Assembly: GCF_000150275.1 (NCBI RefSeq)
Contig: NW_002060945.1
Location: 321,872 to 385,871 of the forward strand
Direction of reading: 5' to 3'
DNA: 64,000 nt
DNA from: Trichoplax adhaerens
Taxonomy: Eukaryota; Placozoa; Uniplacotomia; Trichoplacea; Trichoplacidae
In this document: positions 36,729-49,473 of the stretch, in pieces
Layout: every line of letters begins with the position of its first letter
Numbering within the stretch: position 1 is the stretch's first letter
Made by a program: the position numbers and the translations under genes
The notes under the pieces: generated by a model
Told to the model about the DNA's origin: nothing
The model's input: only the letters and a program-made list of their open reading frames with translations
The model's database searches: none

Positions 36729-39700
36729 ATGGCTTCCGTCGGAGGTAAGAAGATTATTTTTCCATGCCGAAACTAGTGTTAATCCATATTAAGTGGACTA
36801 TCTCCTTTCTTCCAACTTTAAACATGTTATATACAGCGATATCTTTATTCTACAAAGTATTATTGATGTATTTCTCTTTTGTATTTGGGAGTTCAACTGG
36901 AGAAGTTGATATAACGTCGTTGACGATGTACCAACAGAGACATCAACAGTGACTCAACACTATCTTTGTATGAGATTCTACATATTGCAACATAACATTT
37001 CATGTCGACCTTGGAAAATTAACGCCATGAACAACTAGTTTACTTATCCGATCATAATTACTGTGCTAACTTTAGGAAATGCAATGTAGTATAAACAACC
37101 TTTACGTTCGTTGCATCGACTTACTGTACTGTAGATTGAATTTGGTGTGACTTTTTACCAATACGGTACAGGTACTACAAGATAGCAAGCATGCATTCCC
37201 ATCTGATGGAATTACTACAATATTGGGGGGGGTCGTTTCAGCGCGGCATTAGCCTTATTGAGACGACTGCTTTCCAGTCTAAGATTGTCAGGCTTGATGA
37301 GTAAAACATGAACTGTTTTATTCAAGCTTGCAAAATTACGCTTTGATGATCTTCGTAGCTAAGGTTAAAATTATGAACAGTTTTCATAGTGATCACAGGG
37401 GGAAGCACTGTGCGTATCTTTCCATTGGTGCAGTAGAATTACGTTCATCATACACAGAATGGCGTAGTAGTCACACGCATACTACAAGCACTGCAGCAAG
37501 TGGTCTATACTCTATCAATGTCTACACTGTTACAAAATCCACTTTTCATGTTAACTCTGGAATACTTACTGCTGCCAAATATCGATAATTTAGACCGTAA
37601 TGACATCTAACTGAAAATTCGTCATGTCAAACTTTTTAGACATCGAAAAGCAAATCGAAGATTTACAGCGCAATAGGTCCAATTTGAATGAGAAGGAAGA
37701 AAAAGTAAGTCTCCTTGCTGTAGTGAAGTGATATCCTTAATTGCTAATGATCGATATTACAATAGTTTCGTTGTAACCACTGGGATTACTTAGTTCGATT
37801 ACAGTACAGTAGAATGTTAACGTGATGTTAAATCAGCAGATTGATGGCCGTTTCCGTGATATCAATCTGTTTCCAAATTTAAATGTTATTCATTTAAAGT
37901 TGTAATAAATTTCATTTTAGGTTGGCTTAGGATCAAAGGGTCACTTCGACAAGGACATCTATGGTGATTCCAGTACCAAGTAAGACGATTATATGCTGCG
38001 CCATTCGTGTATAATATTGTACAGCCCATTAGACAGGCAATTGCTTGTTTGTCTATTTGTAATTAGTTATGCCTACATATTATTGTATATGCTGAAATTT
38101 ATAACAGCGCTATATGAGTTAGTCAAACATTTAAATTTATGCTTTTAATAACTTAATCTATACATCTTATTGCAGGACTGGCTACGTAACATCTCTTCCG
38201 TTAAATGAGGCCGAAGAGGTAATGTTGTCATCGTTTTATTATTGCAATATTGTATAAATAATCGTTAACAGTCTATCATATCTTAAATATTGAATTACTG
38301 TGCTATTGCTATAGGACGAAGATGACTATTCCGTGTCTAATACCCTTAATAAAAGAGCAACATACTCTGCTCCACAAGCGCTTCTTAATGACGTCCCAAT
38401 GCAAGATAAGGTTTATAATTGATAAACGTTGTAATTTGTACAATACTTATGTCATCTGCTGTGTAGATGTATAGAAAGTGTAGAGGCACACGTTTCAATA
38501 TAGAATTAATGCTAATGTTTTGAATACTTAGGACTACGATCCTTTAGCTGAATATCGTCACTCTCGTGTTGCTGATCGTGACGATGAATATCGTGCTAGA
38601 AGACGAAATTTGATAATTTCTCCCGAACGACATGATCCCTTTGCAGATGGTTTGCTATTCCTATTTTTGGGGATTTTTTTACTTGTATTGAATGAATATT
38701 TTAAGAATCTATTGTAATTCATATTATCTCATTGTACTGTGATCATGTAGGAGGGAAAACTCCAGATCCTAAAGCTAGGACCTACATTGATATTATGCAA
38801 GAGCAAGGTTTAAAGAAAGAAGAAGTATGATTCTTTTGGATAGTTACGTTATATTATTTTTTTCTGTTAATCATGAAACTGTATTATGTAGGCTGAGATA
38901 ATCAAGAAAATTCATGACAATCAAGAGACTGCTCCAGGCGCCCAAGTAAATGGTAGCGCTAAAGCAGGTACGGACTAATCAGATTTTATTTTTAATGATC
39001 TTTTTCTACGCAGTAAAGTTATAGTAACTGTTTTGTCCGATAATACCTTTAGAGAAACGGAAGCGACGTTGGGATCAACCGGCTACGGAAACTACACCTA
39101 CAGCCAAGAAAACGTCCTGGGAACAAGCTGAAGTAAGAATTTTTAGAATTAGATTGACTATATACTGCCTTTCTATAAATGTAATGTTTATCATATATAA
39201 TGACTCTGATATTTATCATGTATATTATTTAGACACCCTCTGTTAGCCGATGGGATGAGACTCCAGCTAGGTCGAAAGGTGGCGAAACTCCTTCCGTCAG
39301 GGTGTGGGATGCTACACCAACTCACACCGCTCCTGGAGCCGCGACTCCTGGTTCTGTATCAGGTAAATTATAGTTCTTGTTCAACTCTGCGCATCACGCG
39401 TTACAAATTGAAACACTTACTCTAATAGGGCTTAATAATAATAATAATAATGAATTTTTAATTTTTCGAAAGCACGTAAGCGTAATAGATGGGACGAAAC
39501 GCCTAAAGCAGATCAAGGTTGATAAGATATACACTTTACAACTTATACTTTGTGGCTTATTAATATAAATATTTTTTGCCATTCTCACGTCTACTATTCT
39601 TACCTACAAAGTAACGGGAGAAACTCCTGGTCATGGCAGCAGTGCATGGGCGGAAACACCAGGAATTGATCGCTCTTCTGGTGAGCCAATAGGCGACACG

Positions 39701-42700
39701 CCTAGTGCAAAACGAAGATCTCGTTGGGATGAGACACCGGTGAATCAAATGGGTGGAGCTACTCCTGTTTTTAACAGTGGTGTGACTCCAAGTGGTACAG
39801 CAGCAATGGCAATGCCTACACCATCTCCAGGTACAGAAATGCTGTTTGTTTTATTCAATTTTAGCTTTGCGATCAATAATAACGTATTATTTCTGTATAG
39901 CCAATCTCGTCGCGATGACTCCTGAGCAAATGCAGGCCTTCCGATGGGAGAAAGAATTAGATGAACGTAATCGCCCACTAAGTGATGATGAATTAAATGG
40001 CTTATTTCCAAAGGAGGGTTATAAGGTAAACTACGGTATTTTTTTATTGCTTTCAATTTATAATACTAATATTTGGTAAAATTATACTTATTTAGGTTGT
40101 AGCGCCTCCAGCCGGATATCAGCCAATTCGTACTCCAGCTCGTAAATTACTTGCTACACCAACACCGATGGGTGGAGCATCCACAGGTTTTTTCATGCAG
40201 GTAATACATTTGATAAATGATTTAAAATTAATGTATTAAGTTAAGAGTGTTTTAATATATGCGGGGCATTAATGGTAATTCAGGATGAAAAGACTTCTGG
40301 ATCCTCTAAAGTTGTAGAAGATTTACAACCTGCTGGAAATCTTCCTTATTTGAAGCCAGACGATGTTCAATATTTCGGAAAATTGTTGGTAAGTACTGTA
40401 TCGTACCTGGTAAATACGTGATTATATTGAAATTGCAATAACGAAGTCCTCCATTTCCTAGACTGAAATTGACGAAAACTTACTATCACCAGAAGAAGCA
40501 AAAGAGAGAAAAATTATGAAACTTTTACTAAAGATTAAGAACGGCACACCTCCCATGAGAAAAGTAAGTATCAATATACTCATTACTAACCTTATGGTAT
40601 TAAATAAATTAAACTAAAAGTATCTTGTTTCACAATGATTAGGCAGCACTACGACAAATAACTGATAAATCTCGAGAATTTGGTGCTGGTCCATTATTTA
40701 ATCAAATTTTGCCATTATTAATGTCTCCCACCTTGGAAGATCAGGTAGACTTCAATTTAAAACCTACAATAATGCAGTTTAGAATTATGACAGGAGTTAT
40801 TGTTTTTCTTACATAGGAACGCCATCTTTTAGTTAAAGTTATTGATCGAATTCTTTACAAATTGGATGACCTTGTTCGCCCCTACGTGCACAAAATTTTA
40901 GTTGTTATTGAACCTTTACTTATTGATGAAGATTACTATGCTCGTGTGGAAGGGCGTGAAATTATTTCTAATCTGGCCAAGGCACTTCTTTAAAATTGCT
41001 TTTGATTTATATCATTGCGAAACAATGAAAGTACTTAATAGTTTTATTTGCTTATTTAGGCCGCTGGGCTTGCTACTATGATCTCTACTATGAGACCTGA
41101 TATCGATAATATTGACGAATATGTTCGTAACACCACTGCTAGGTAAAAAATTATGTAGACTGTGAATTTGCAGAGTTTACGAAATAATTTCACACCTCGA
41201 TTTCTCATTTATTACTATATCTTTTTATTTTACAGAGCTTTTGCTGTAGTTGCTTCTGCCTTAGGTATTCCATCTTTATTGCCATTTTTGAAGGCTGTAT
41301 GTCGCAGTAAAAAGTCCTGGCAAGCTCGTCACACTGGAATAAAAATCGTACAGCAAATTTCTATATTGATGGGATGTGCTATTTTACCGCATCTAAGAAG
41401 TTTAGTAGAGATTATCGAGCATGGTTAGTTTCTCATACAGACTCGTCTTTATTTACTCTTTTATAATCATGACACCTAATTATCAAACTCTTTGATTTTA
41501 GGACTAGTTGATGAACAGCAGAAGGTTAGAACTATTACAGCTCTCGCTTTGGCTGCTTTAGCAGAATCTGCTACCCCATACGGTATCGAATCATTTGATA
41601 GTGTTTTAAAACCTTTGTGGAAAGGTATCAGAAACCATCGTGGCAAGGTTAACCTATTACCATTAAACAAGATTATTTATATGTTAAAGATGTTAGACGT
41701 TCTGATGTAATAAATTGTTTGTACATCTTTATCTGTATTTAGGGTTTAGCGGCATTTTTGAAGGCCATCGGTTACATTATACCCCTTATGGACGCAGAGT
41801 TTGCTAATTACTATACCCGTGAGGTTATGATCATCTTAATTCGTGAATTTCAGAGCCCTGATGAAGAAATGAAAAAAATCGTATTAAAGGTAAGATTAGA
41901 ATATGGATATGTGATATTATTTTATTCTAGACGTATAAACGTGATATTTACCACATTTTCGTACACTAGGTTGTGAAGCAATGTTGTTCTACAGATGGTG
42001 TAGAGCCACAGTATATTAAGGAACAGATATTACCACCGTTTTTTAAGCATTTCTGGAATCAGCGGATGGCCTTAGATAGACGCAACTATAGACAGGTTTT
42101 GCTACATATATTAAAGTATATGTATAAAGCATTAGTTTATTTTTATCTAATCAATGTATAATTATGTTCGTAATAGCTGGTCGATACTACGGTTGAAATT
42201 GCGAATGCAGTTGGTGCTGCAGAAATAATAAGTAGAGTTGTAGATGATTTAAAAGATGAATCTGAACAGTACAGAAAAATGGTTATGGAAGCTATAGATA
42301 AGGTACCGTATTAAATTATTAAGGATACATAAGTACATTGCTGGTTTGATTTTATATATATATTGAAATCCCTTAGATTATGGCAAATCTTGGAGCTGCA
42401 GATATCGATTCTCGATTAGAAGAACAATTGATTGATGGTATTTTATATGCTTTCCAAGAACAAACACAGGAGGTAGAAATTTTTAAAGTGTTTACTATTT
42501 AGTGGTGAGGCTTAGAAATATAACTAGGATGTATTTTGCAGGACGCCGTTATGTTAAATGGTTTTGGTACAGTTGTGAACTCTCTAGGAACTCGTGTTAA
42601 AGCTTACTTGCCTCAAATTTGTGGTACAGTCTTGTGGAGAATGAATAATAAATCTGCTAAAGTTCGCCAGCAAGCCGCTGATTTAATATCCAGAATTGCA

Positions 42701-44180
42701 GTGATTATGAAAACATGTGGTGAAGTAAGTACCGATTAGCATCAACAGTTATACGTGATTGATTCATTAATTAGTTTGTTAATGGCTGTATTTGTAGGAG
42801 AAACTTATGAACCATTTGGGAGTTGTATTATATGAATATCTTGGTGAAGAATACCCTGAAGTACTTGGTAGCATACTGGCTGCTCTTAAGGTAATTAGAT
42901 CTTTTTTAAAATGGTAAAAAATCTCTGTAAAAAATTTAACTTTGGTTATTTATACTATTTCAGGCTATTGTAAATGTAATTGGTATGAATAAGATGACAC
43001 CACCAATTAAGGATCTCTTACCTCGCTTGACACCCATCCTAAAAAACAGGTATAAAATAGTAGTCTAAAACGCTTATTATGGTTGTATAACTTATTGATA
43101 ATGCAACTTTTTTCCCAAGGCATGAAAAAGTTCAAGAGAACTGTATCGATCTCGTTGGTCGTATCGCTGATCGAGGTGCTGAATTCGTATCTGCTCGAGA
43201 ATGGATGCGAATCTGCTTTGAATTGTTGGAACTTTTGAAAGCTCATAAGAAAGCAATTCGTCGAGCAACAGTAAATACTTTCGGTTATATCGCTAAAGCT
43301 ATTGGGTACGTAAGATATTACAAAATAACTAGCTACCTTTCGAATTAGTACTAATTATATAATCACATCTTATGTTTTGTTGCAGTCCACAAGATGTTTT
43401 AGCTACGCTCCTCAACAATCTTAAAGTGCAGGAACGTCAAAATCGTGTGTGTACAACGGTAGCTATTGCAATCGTGGCGGAAACATGTTCACCATTTACT
43501 GTCCTCCCTGCTCTCATGAATGAATATAGAGTACCTGAGCTGAATGTACAAAACGGGGTTTTAAAGTCACTATCTTTCCTTTTTGAATATATTGGTGAAA
43601 TGGGCAAAGATTACATTTATGCTGTCACTCCATTGCTAGAAGACGCGTTAATGGACAGAGATTTAGTTCACAGGCAAACCGCATCTTCTGTTGTTAAGCA
43701 CATGTCTTTGGGTGTAGTAGGATTCGGTTGTGAAGATGCGTTAACCCATCTATTAAATTATGTATGGCCGAACATTTTTGAAACTTCACCTCACGTAATT
43801 AATGCTGTCATGGAAGCAATAGATGGTCTTAGAGTTGGTATTGGCCCAACGAAGGTTTTACAATATACTCTGCAGGTATAAACTATCTTTCATTAGCAAC
43901 TTTTTTTAATATATAAATGCTAGAGATAATTTTTTGCTTTTAATAGGGCCTCTTTCATCCCGCTCGAAGAGTTCGTGAAGTGTACTGGAAGATTTATAAC
44001 AATTTGTACATCGGATCTCAGGTATTTCAAAATTTTTGTGTACTACGATGTGCTTTCATATACATTGAATTTCTATCTGGATTTTATATGAATTAGGATG
44101 CACTTATTGGATCTTATCCCCGGGTTGAAAACGAAGAGAAAAATTCCTACTATCGCTATTTCTTAGACTACACTTTATAA
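36729..44180 (+). CDS. SF3B1: Splicing factor 3B subunit 1 (SF3b155)
   Basis: This encodes the HEAT-repeat scaffold of the U2 snRNP SF3b complex, which holds the branch-point duplex. Exon 1 (36729-36744, MASVG) joins in phase to 37640-37704, giving DIEKQIEDL as in the family; an alternative is an ATG at 37624. Further exons follow with clean borders, the last being 44097-44180, ending [10 protein letters not shown]. The N-terminal third has [20 protein letters not shown] and several RWDETP and ETPG repeats that bind U2AF-like partners and are phosphorylated in other animals. The HEAT region from about 40480 is almost identical to human in many stretches, including [35 protein letters not shown] and [20 protein letters not shown]. 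The Lys of [12 protein letters not shown] (41522-41524) corresponds to the human K700 hotspot and is unchanged. An AATAAA lies at 44545. Confidence 0.97.
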
Positions 44181-45357
44181 ATTTGCAGTATCTTTAGCAG
44201 TTTATTATGTACAAATTATTTCATCTATCCTTATCGATGATATTTCATGTGATACTTGTACTGAAGGTGAATTTATCCACTGTTGATTCATACGTTTAGA
44301 TAAGCATTACAGTACAAGCACATACAATGATGCATATGAATAGAATGTACCTTCAGTTGTTTTATCAGCTAATAAATTAATCCCTTTGACAACTGATATC
44401 AATATTCCTACTAGTAGCCTTGATATTCAGTAGATGTGTAGACCGTGGAACGATTTGCCTTAAGATCGTGTTGATCTGCTTGTAAAAATGATAGTAATAT
44501 GCAATCATTATATAATGTATCGTTTGTTATGTTTCATATTATATAATAAATAGTCAGGGAAGTTCGTGTACCTACTTGACTCGTGTCTGTGATGAATTAT
44601 CTTGAAAAAAAAATGGCAGGAAGTGTGATTTGTATTATATTAATCGGTTCTTCGATTAACCTTTCTCATAACGTTCTTGAAAAGGTAGAGTACTTAAGGG
44701 CTACCTCGTCTTGTCCTATACCGGATGACACACCTTGATGTGATTTAAAACATAATAGAGGGAAGCTTGAACAGAGTTCTTATTTGTTGTCTAGTCAGAA
44801 CATTGATTGTCTACATAAAGAAAAGGCGTACAGTGCAATCAGGAACTAGTCGACGATCCGTTAGTACCGTGCTTATAGTACTACTCAGACTAATACTAAA
44901 GTTAAGCATATTAGATTAATACATCCTATTCATGCTGATGCTAGATTTAGGCATGGACTACTAGAAAATATGCTGATTTACTTATTACTGTATCATGTAG
45001 TCATCCATGAATAATATTAAGCCTTTCGCTGAGAGTATTGTCGACAAGACCACGGGAAACAGTGCTGTACGGCACAGTAAAGAATTGCTGCTAGCAAAGG
45101 CCCTTTCCCTTAGTCTACGCCCAGTACTGTACTGTATGACCTCCGACTTGAAATCACAGTATACTGTAGTGTAGCAAGTTGCATCAGACTAGACTAGCGG
45201 AAGCTGTTCGATCGATACCTCTAGTCCACAATGTGCTCACCGCAAACTGCTGCAGTTTTGCAATCAATAAGGAAATGATTATTTAATTAATTAATTCATA
45301 AATTATTTAACAATTTTCTACATTTATCCCTCTGTCTGCCGATCATTTTTGTTATTG
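44181..45357. other. Spacer between SF3B1 and the OXNAD1-type gene
   Basis: The first part is the SF3B1 3' untranslated region, with AATAAA at 44545-44550. The rest has scattered TACTGTAC motifs (about 45123-45135) and the presumed promoter of the downstream gene. I see no other gene. Confidence 0.6.
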
Positions 45358-48099
45358 ATGGCATTTAATCAGCTGTCACGTCGTATTGTTAACTGTAGTC
45401 AACTATTACGTTATCGAGTGTGGAAGAAAACGTTGAAAATGTCGTCTATAGATGGTAGCACACACATGGAGAAGACAGAAAATAGCCCTAGGAATGAGGT
45501 TAAATCAAATGTTACTAATAACTCATGTGTACTCATACTGATAACCATCGTGCCTTTGCAATCTCATCAATGAATGATTTACTTGCAACACTGATTCATA
45601 CGCCTATTTATAAATTGAAAATCACAGATTTATCGAATTGATTTCTACGCTTGCTTCATGGATAAAGAGAGATATCTATTTTACGTATAATAGAAGATAG
45701 TAAGAGATGATTAGAGATACAGGAGCTATCCAACGAACTATAACCGATTATTGCTATTACAGTTACAGTTGTTAACTATCTATTTTATCATGATAAATTT
45801 TAAGATCACATTATTTTAGAATGATACTCATATATCGCTTTGCACATTTATCCAATCCGATTTTTATGCCCATATCTTTAATTATATTATAATCGTATAC
45901 TGTATTATAATTACCCATCGATGCGATACAAGATGTCGACAGCATGTGATATAGTTGCTTAGTTGGAGACCCAGAAGCTATCCTACTAACTATAATTAGT
46001 TGTGCCTATGACAGTTACAGTTGTTAACTATTTATTTTATCGTCATTGATTTTAAGATAAGAGCAATTTAGAATAGCATACCTAATGACCCATATTCTAG
46101 ACTTTATGTCGTTGATTTCTATACCGGCGTCATCAGTTTACGATCGATAGAAGATATCCATACATAAACGTGAGATTGTCGCTTAGTTACAGATCCAAGA
46201 GCTATCTTACTAACTGAAATCAATCATAAAGTGATAGCTATCAACTGTTTATCTTATTACCATAAATTTTAAGATCAGAATAATTTAGAATGATATGTAC
46301 TGTACTATTGCAGATTCATCTAATCGATTGCTAAGCCTTTGCCTTCAATAACCAATCGAAAAAAGATATAACGTATGATAGAGATCTACGTAGAAACTAT
46401 CCTACTGACTGTAATCAATTGAACGATTGCTGTTATTTACTATTTATCTTATTATTTAAATTTCATGATCGCTGTAATGATGAGCAATATCGGAGATTCA
46501 TCTAACTGATTTCTACGCCTGCTTGTTCTATTACCTATCGGTAGAAGATATCTATAACGTACGATAGTCATAGATCGTAGAGCTATTCTACTGACTGTAA
46601 TCAATTGATAATCGCTGCTGTTGACATTGATCATATTTCAGGTTGTTTCTCAAGCTACACTTGTTCAAATGGAACAAATTTCACCTGATGTCAAATCGCT
46701 ATTCTTTCGCGTACATGACAAAATGTTTACCTTTAGGCCTGGTCAATGGTTAGTTTCTTCAATTATTCAATTCGCTGAATCTTTATTTACTCGTATGCTA
46801 GCTACAGATCGTGTCTTATAAACTCATTTTTCTAATCTTTTAATTATTATTATAATTATAGGATAGATATGATGATACCAGAAATTGAAGTTGTTGGAGG
46901 CTTCTCATTATGTTCTAGTCCTTTCTTATTACAAAAAGAAAATTTAATTCAATTAGCTGTGCAATATAGTACCCATCCGCCAGCGTTATGGATTCATACA
47001 AAGGTGAATGTGAACATCAAAGTTAACAAACTATACGCTAATGGCGTAAAATAATATGTATAATATTGATGTGATTCCTGTCATTTAAACTTTAAAATAA
47101 TATTTTAGGCAAAAACAGTGTCAAGTTGAAATGTGATCTAGCATATTAGCGATATATCCTGTAATTTATAATTACAATAATGAAATATGAAAAAATTAGA
47201 TACTATATCTATTGGATGATATCTATCTACATGCATAAAGGATAATCTGTTCAAATTATTTTAATATCCCTCTGCGTTATCTTTTGATTGAAAAGTGCAA
47301 GGTTGGCGATGTAGTGAAATTACGTTGCGGTGGGAATTTTTACTTTGATTTCCACAAAACTGATAAAAAGAAGCATTTGCTACTCATCGCTGGAGGTGTG
47401 GGAATTAACCCGATATGTTCAATCGTGCGTGACCTTGCTGAACATATTATTAGAAGTAGATCAGACGAATATCGAGCATTGTTGTTATACAGCGGAAAAA
47501 GTAGAAAAAATTTATTATTTAAGGTTAGAGAATAAGTTAATATTAAAATATCCCATTTCTTATTGAATTTATATGCTTTCAACACTAAACGCCGTTACAT
47601 AAAGTTTTAATTAATTTTCAGGAGGAATTAATGGATATTGCAAAAAAGGTGCCATCAATTAGTTGCAAATTTTTCGCTACTAGAGAAACGTGTCAGGAAC
47701 AAGAAGTACTATGTTAGTAATGGCAAAGCTTTCTCTTCCACAGAACATGTAGTAAAGCTTACAAAGTACCTTTAAGCGTTTCTAAATCTTTGTTACGTTT
47801 TTCTACTTAATTTACATCTATAACACGTAGTATGATGTATTCGTGCCAAGTATACGACAAATCCTACGTATAAACCAAGTATAGAAATGATAAGTAATTG
47901 TTTTTATATAACGTTTATACTATTTTGCATAGCCCACAGGATTGATCCGTCTGTTCTCAGGGAGTCCGTCTTAAACCTGAATATATCGAAGATGCAAACA
48001 TACATATGCGGGCCACCACCTATGATTGAATCAGTCGCTTCAAATTTATTGCAAATTGGATTAGCTGAAGATGATATAAAATATGAAAAATGGTGGTAA
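45358..48099 (+). CDS. OXNAD1: Oxidoreductase NAD-binding domain protein, OXNAD1 type
   Basis: Six exons (45358-45498, 46642-46748, 46862-47003, 47296-47523, 47622-47689, 47940-48099) join in frame to 281 residues. The N-terminus is Arg-rich and acid-free (RRIVNCSQLLRYRVWKK), as in a mitochondrial presequence. A ferredoxin-reductase-like FAD-binding half follows, with FTFRPGQW and VVGGFSLCSSP. The NAD-binding half has LLLIAGGVGINPICSIVRD and YICGPPPMI, and the protein ends YEKWW, the expected FAD/NAD-reductase terminus. OXNAD1 is poorly characterised; a flavin-dependent redox role is inferred from the fold. The first donor is a weaker GTTAAA, but the joined sequence HMEKTENSPRNE-VVSQAT fits the family. 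The first intron is repeat-filled. An AATAAA is at 48145. Confidence 0.92.
45600..46641. repeat. Five-copy diverged tandem repeat filling intron 1 of the OXNAD1-type gene
   Basis: The anchor AGCTATCCTACTAACT and its variants occurs at 45724, 45976, 46200, 46395 and 46581, giving periods of 252, 224, 195 and 186 bp. Each copy also has TTTAAGAT or a similar run followed by AATTTAGAAT, and a GAAGATATC block. Copies become more similar and shorter toward the 3' end of the intron. The array runs almost to the splice acceptor at 46640-46641. Confidence 0.85.
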
Positions 48100-49473
48100 C
48101 ACGGATGAAATGCTTTAAGATACGCTATAAAAAATTTACGAGCAAATAAATATATGCTTTATAGCAGAAAGGATGATCGTACTCGTATCTTGATATCAGA
48201 TTGAATTCTGAAATTTTCTCACCTTTATCAAAGGATATACTACAAAGTAGCATGTTATTCTGTTACTGTACGTTAAAAAAAGAGCAAAATGATTAGTCAT
48301 AAACTGGATCGTTTAAATTGCATACTACCCTTTTCCTAGTAACCACCTGCAAAACAAACCTTATTAGCACTAATGTAAAATATGTTTCGCTCTGTATCTT
48401 ATTTTACAATTATCTTTTGGGGCTATCTCCGAATAGCGGCTATTAGATAACTTTGTAAACACCCTTCAACTTAATAGCGTCTTCGTTACAATTTGGAAAA
48501 GAAATTTTTTCCGTCAAATGTAACAATGTTGTTTCAATTAGCTATCCATGACAGGGTATTCAATTAATTATAAAAGTGCCTCTATCGGATTTATTCGTCG
48601 CGGTCAAACACTCTTGTAAACATCAATTTAGACATACTGTAGTAAAAATTTACTGTCTTGAAGTATTCTTTATCAAAGTTATTGAAATCACGCATCATTT
48701 CTATGAATTTCTCATCAGAATATTTCAGATACTAAACACAAGATTGTAATTAAAATTGAATACCTTTTAATGCAAGCTGACTACTCTGTCTAAGCAATAA
48801 TTGCGTTAGAAATTCGATCAGAGATGCTAGTTTAATTATAAATTGTAATAATTATTGATCATAATACAGTTTTATACTTCCTTTCACAATGATTAAATGA
48901 GATAATACAGATGATTTACATATTCTTACAAAGCAAAGTCTCGGTTTGTAATAGTAGAAACGCAGTAAATTATTTCTAGAAATATAAAAAGAAATTTTAA
49001 TCACTAATATTATTCCAACCTTAATGATTGGGTATTTAGTAATCACATATACACAGCTATATAGGTGTAATAAAGAAGTTACAACATTAAAGCTATTGGC
49101 ATTGACCGATGATGTTATTTTGTTAATAATGCTACAGATTCCTCGTTATGTGGGTAGCTTTCTCATTGCCTACATATAGTCAATAAACTCTTTCTTTCAA
49201 ATTAATATCAGGAATATCATTTTACATCGTTTAACATAAATGCTAGCACAGTCCAATAATATAGCAGGGTAAGATTTTGTAATTACAACCTTATTAAACA
49301 ATTATTTAGTAATAAACAATCAAGATAGGGTTACATTACCTATACAAATGAGATAAAAAAGATCGGCTAAAAATTGTACAGTTAATAATTCTTTTTCAAA
49401 TTTTAATAACAAAATCATAACCAAACAATTAAAAGCTAGAAAATTGAGTCAATCAAAATTCATCATAGTTGAT
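48100..49473. other. Convergent spacer between OXNAD1-type gene and GalNAc-transferase A
   Basis: It contains the 3' ends of the two convergent genes, with AATAAA at 48145-48150 for the plus-strand gene. I see no other gene and no clear repeat. Confidence 0.6.

Noticed and set aside
37328-37588. 86-codon frame inside SF3B1 intron 1
   Set aside because: No motif; the SF3B1 exons on both sides splice across it in phase.
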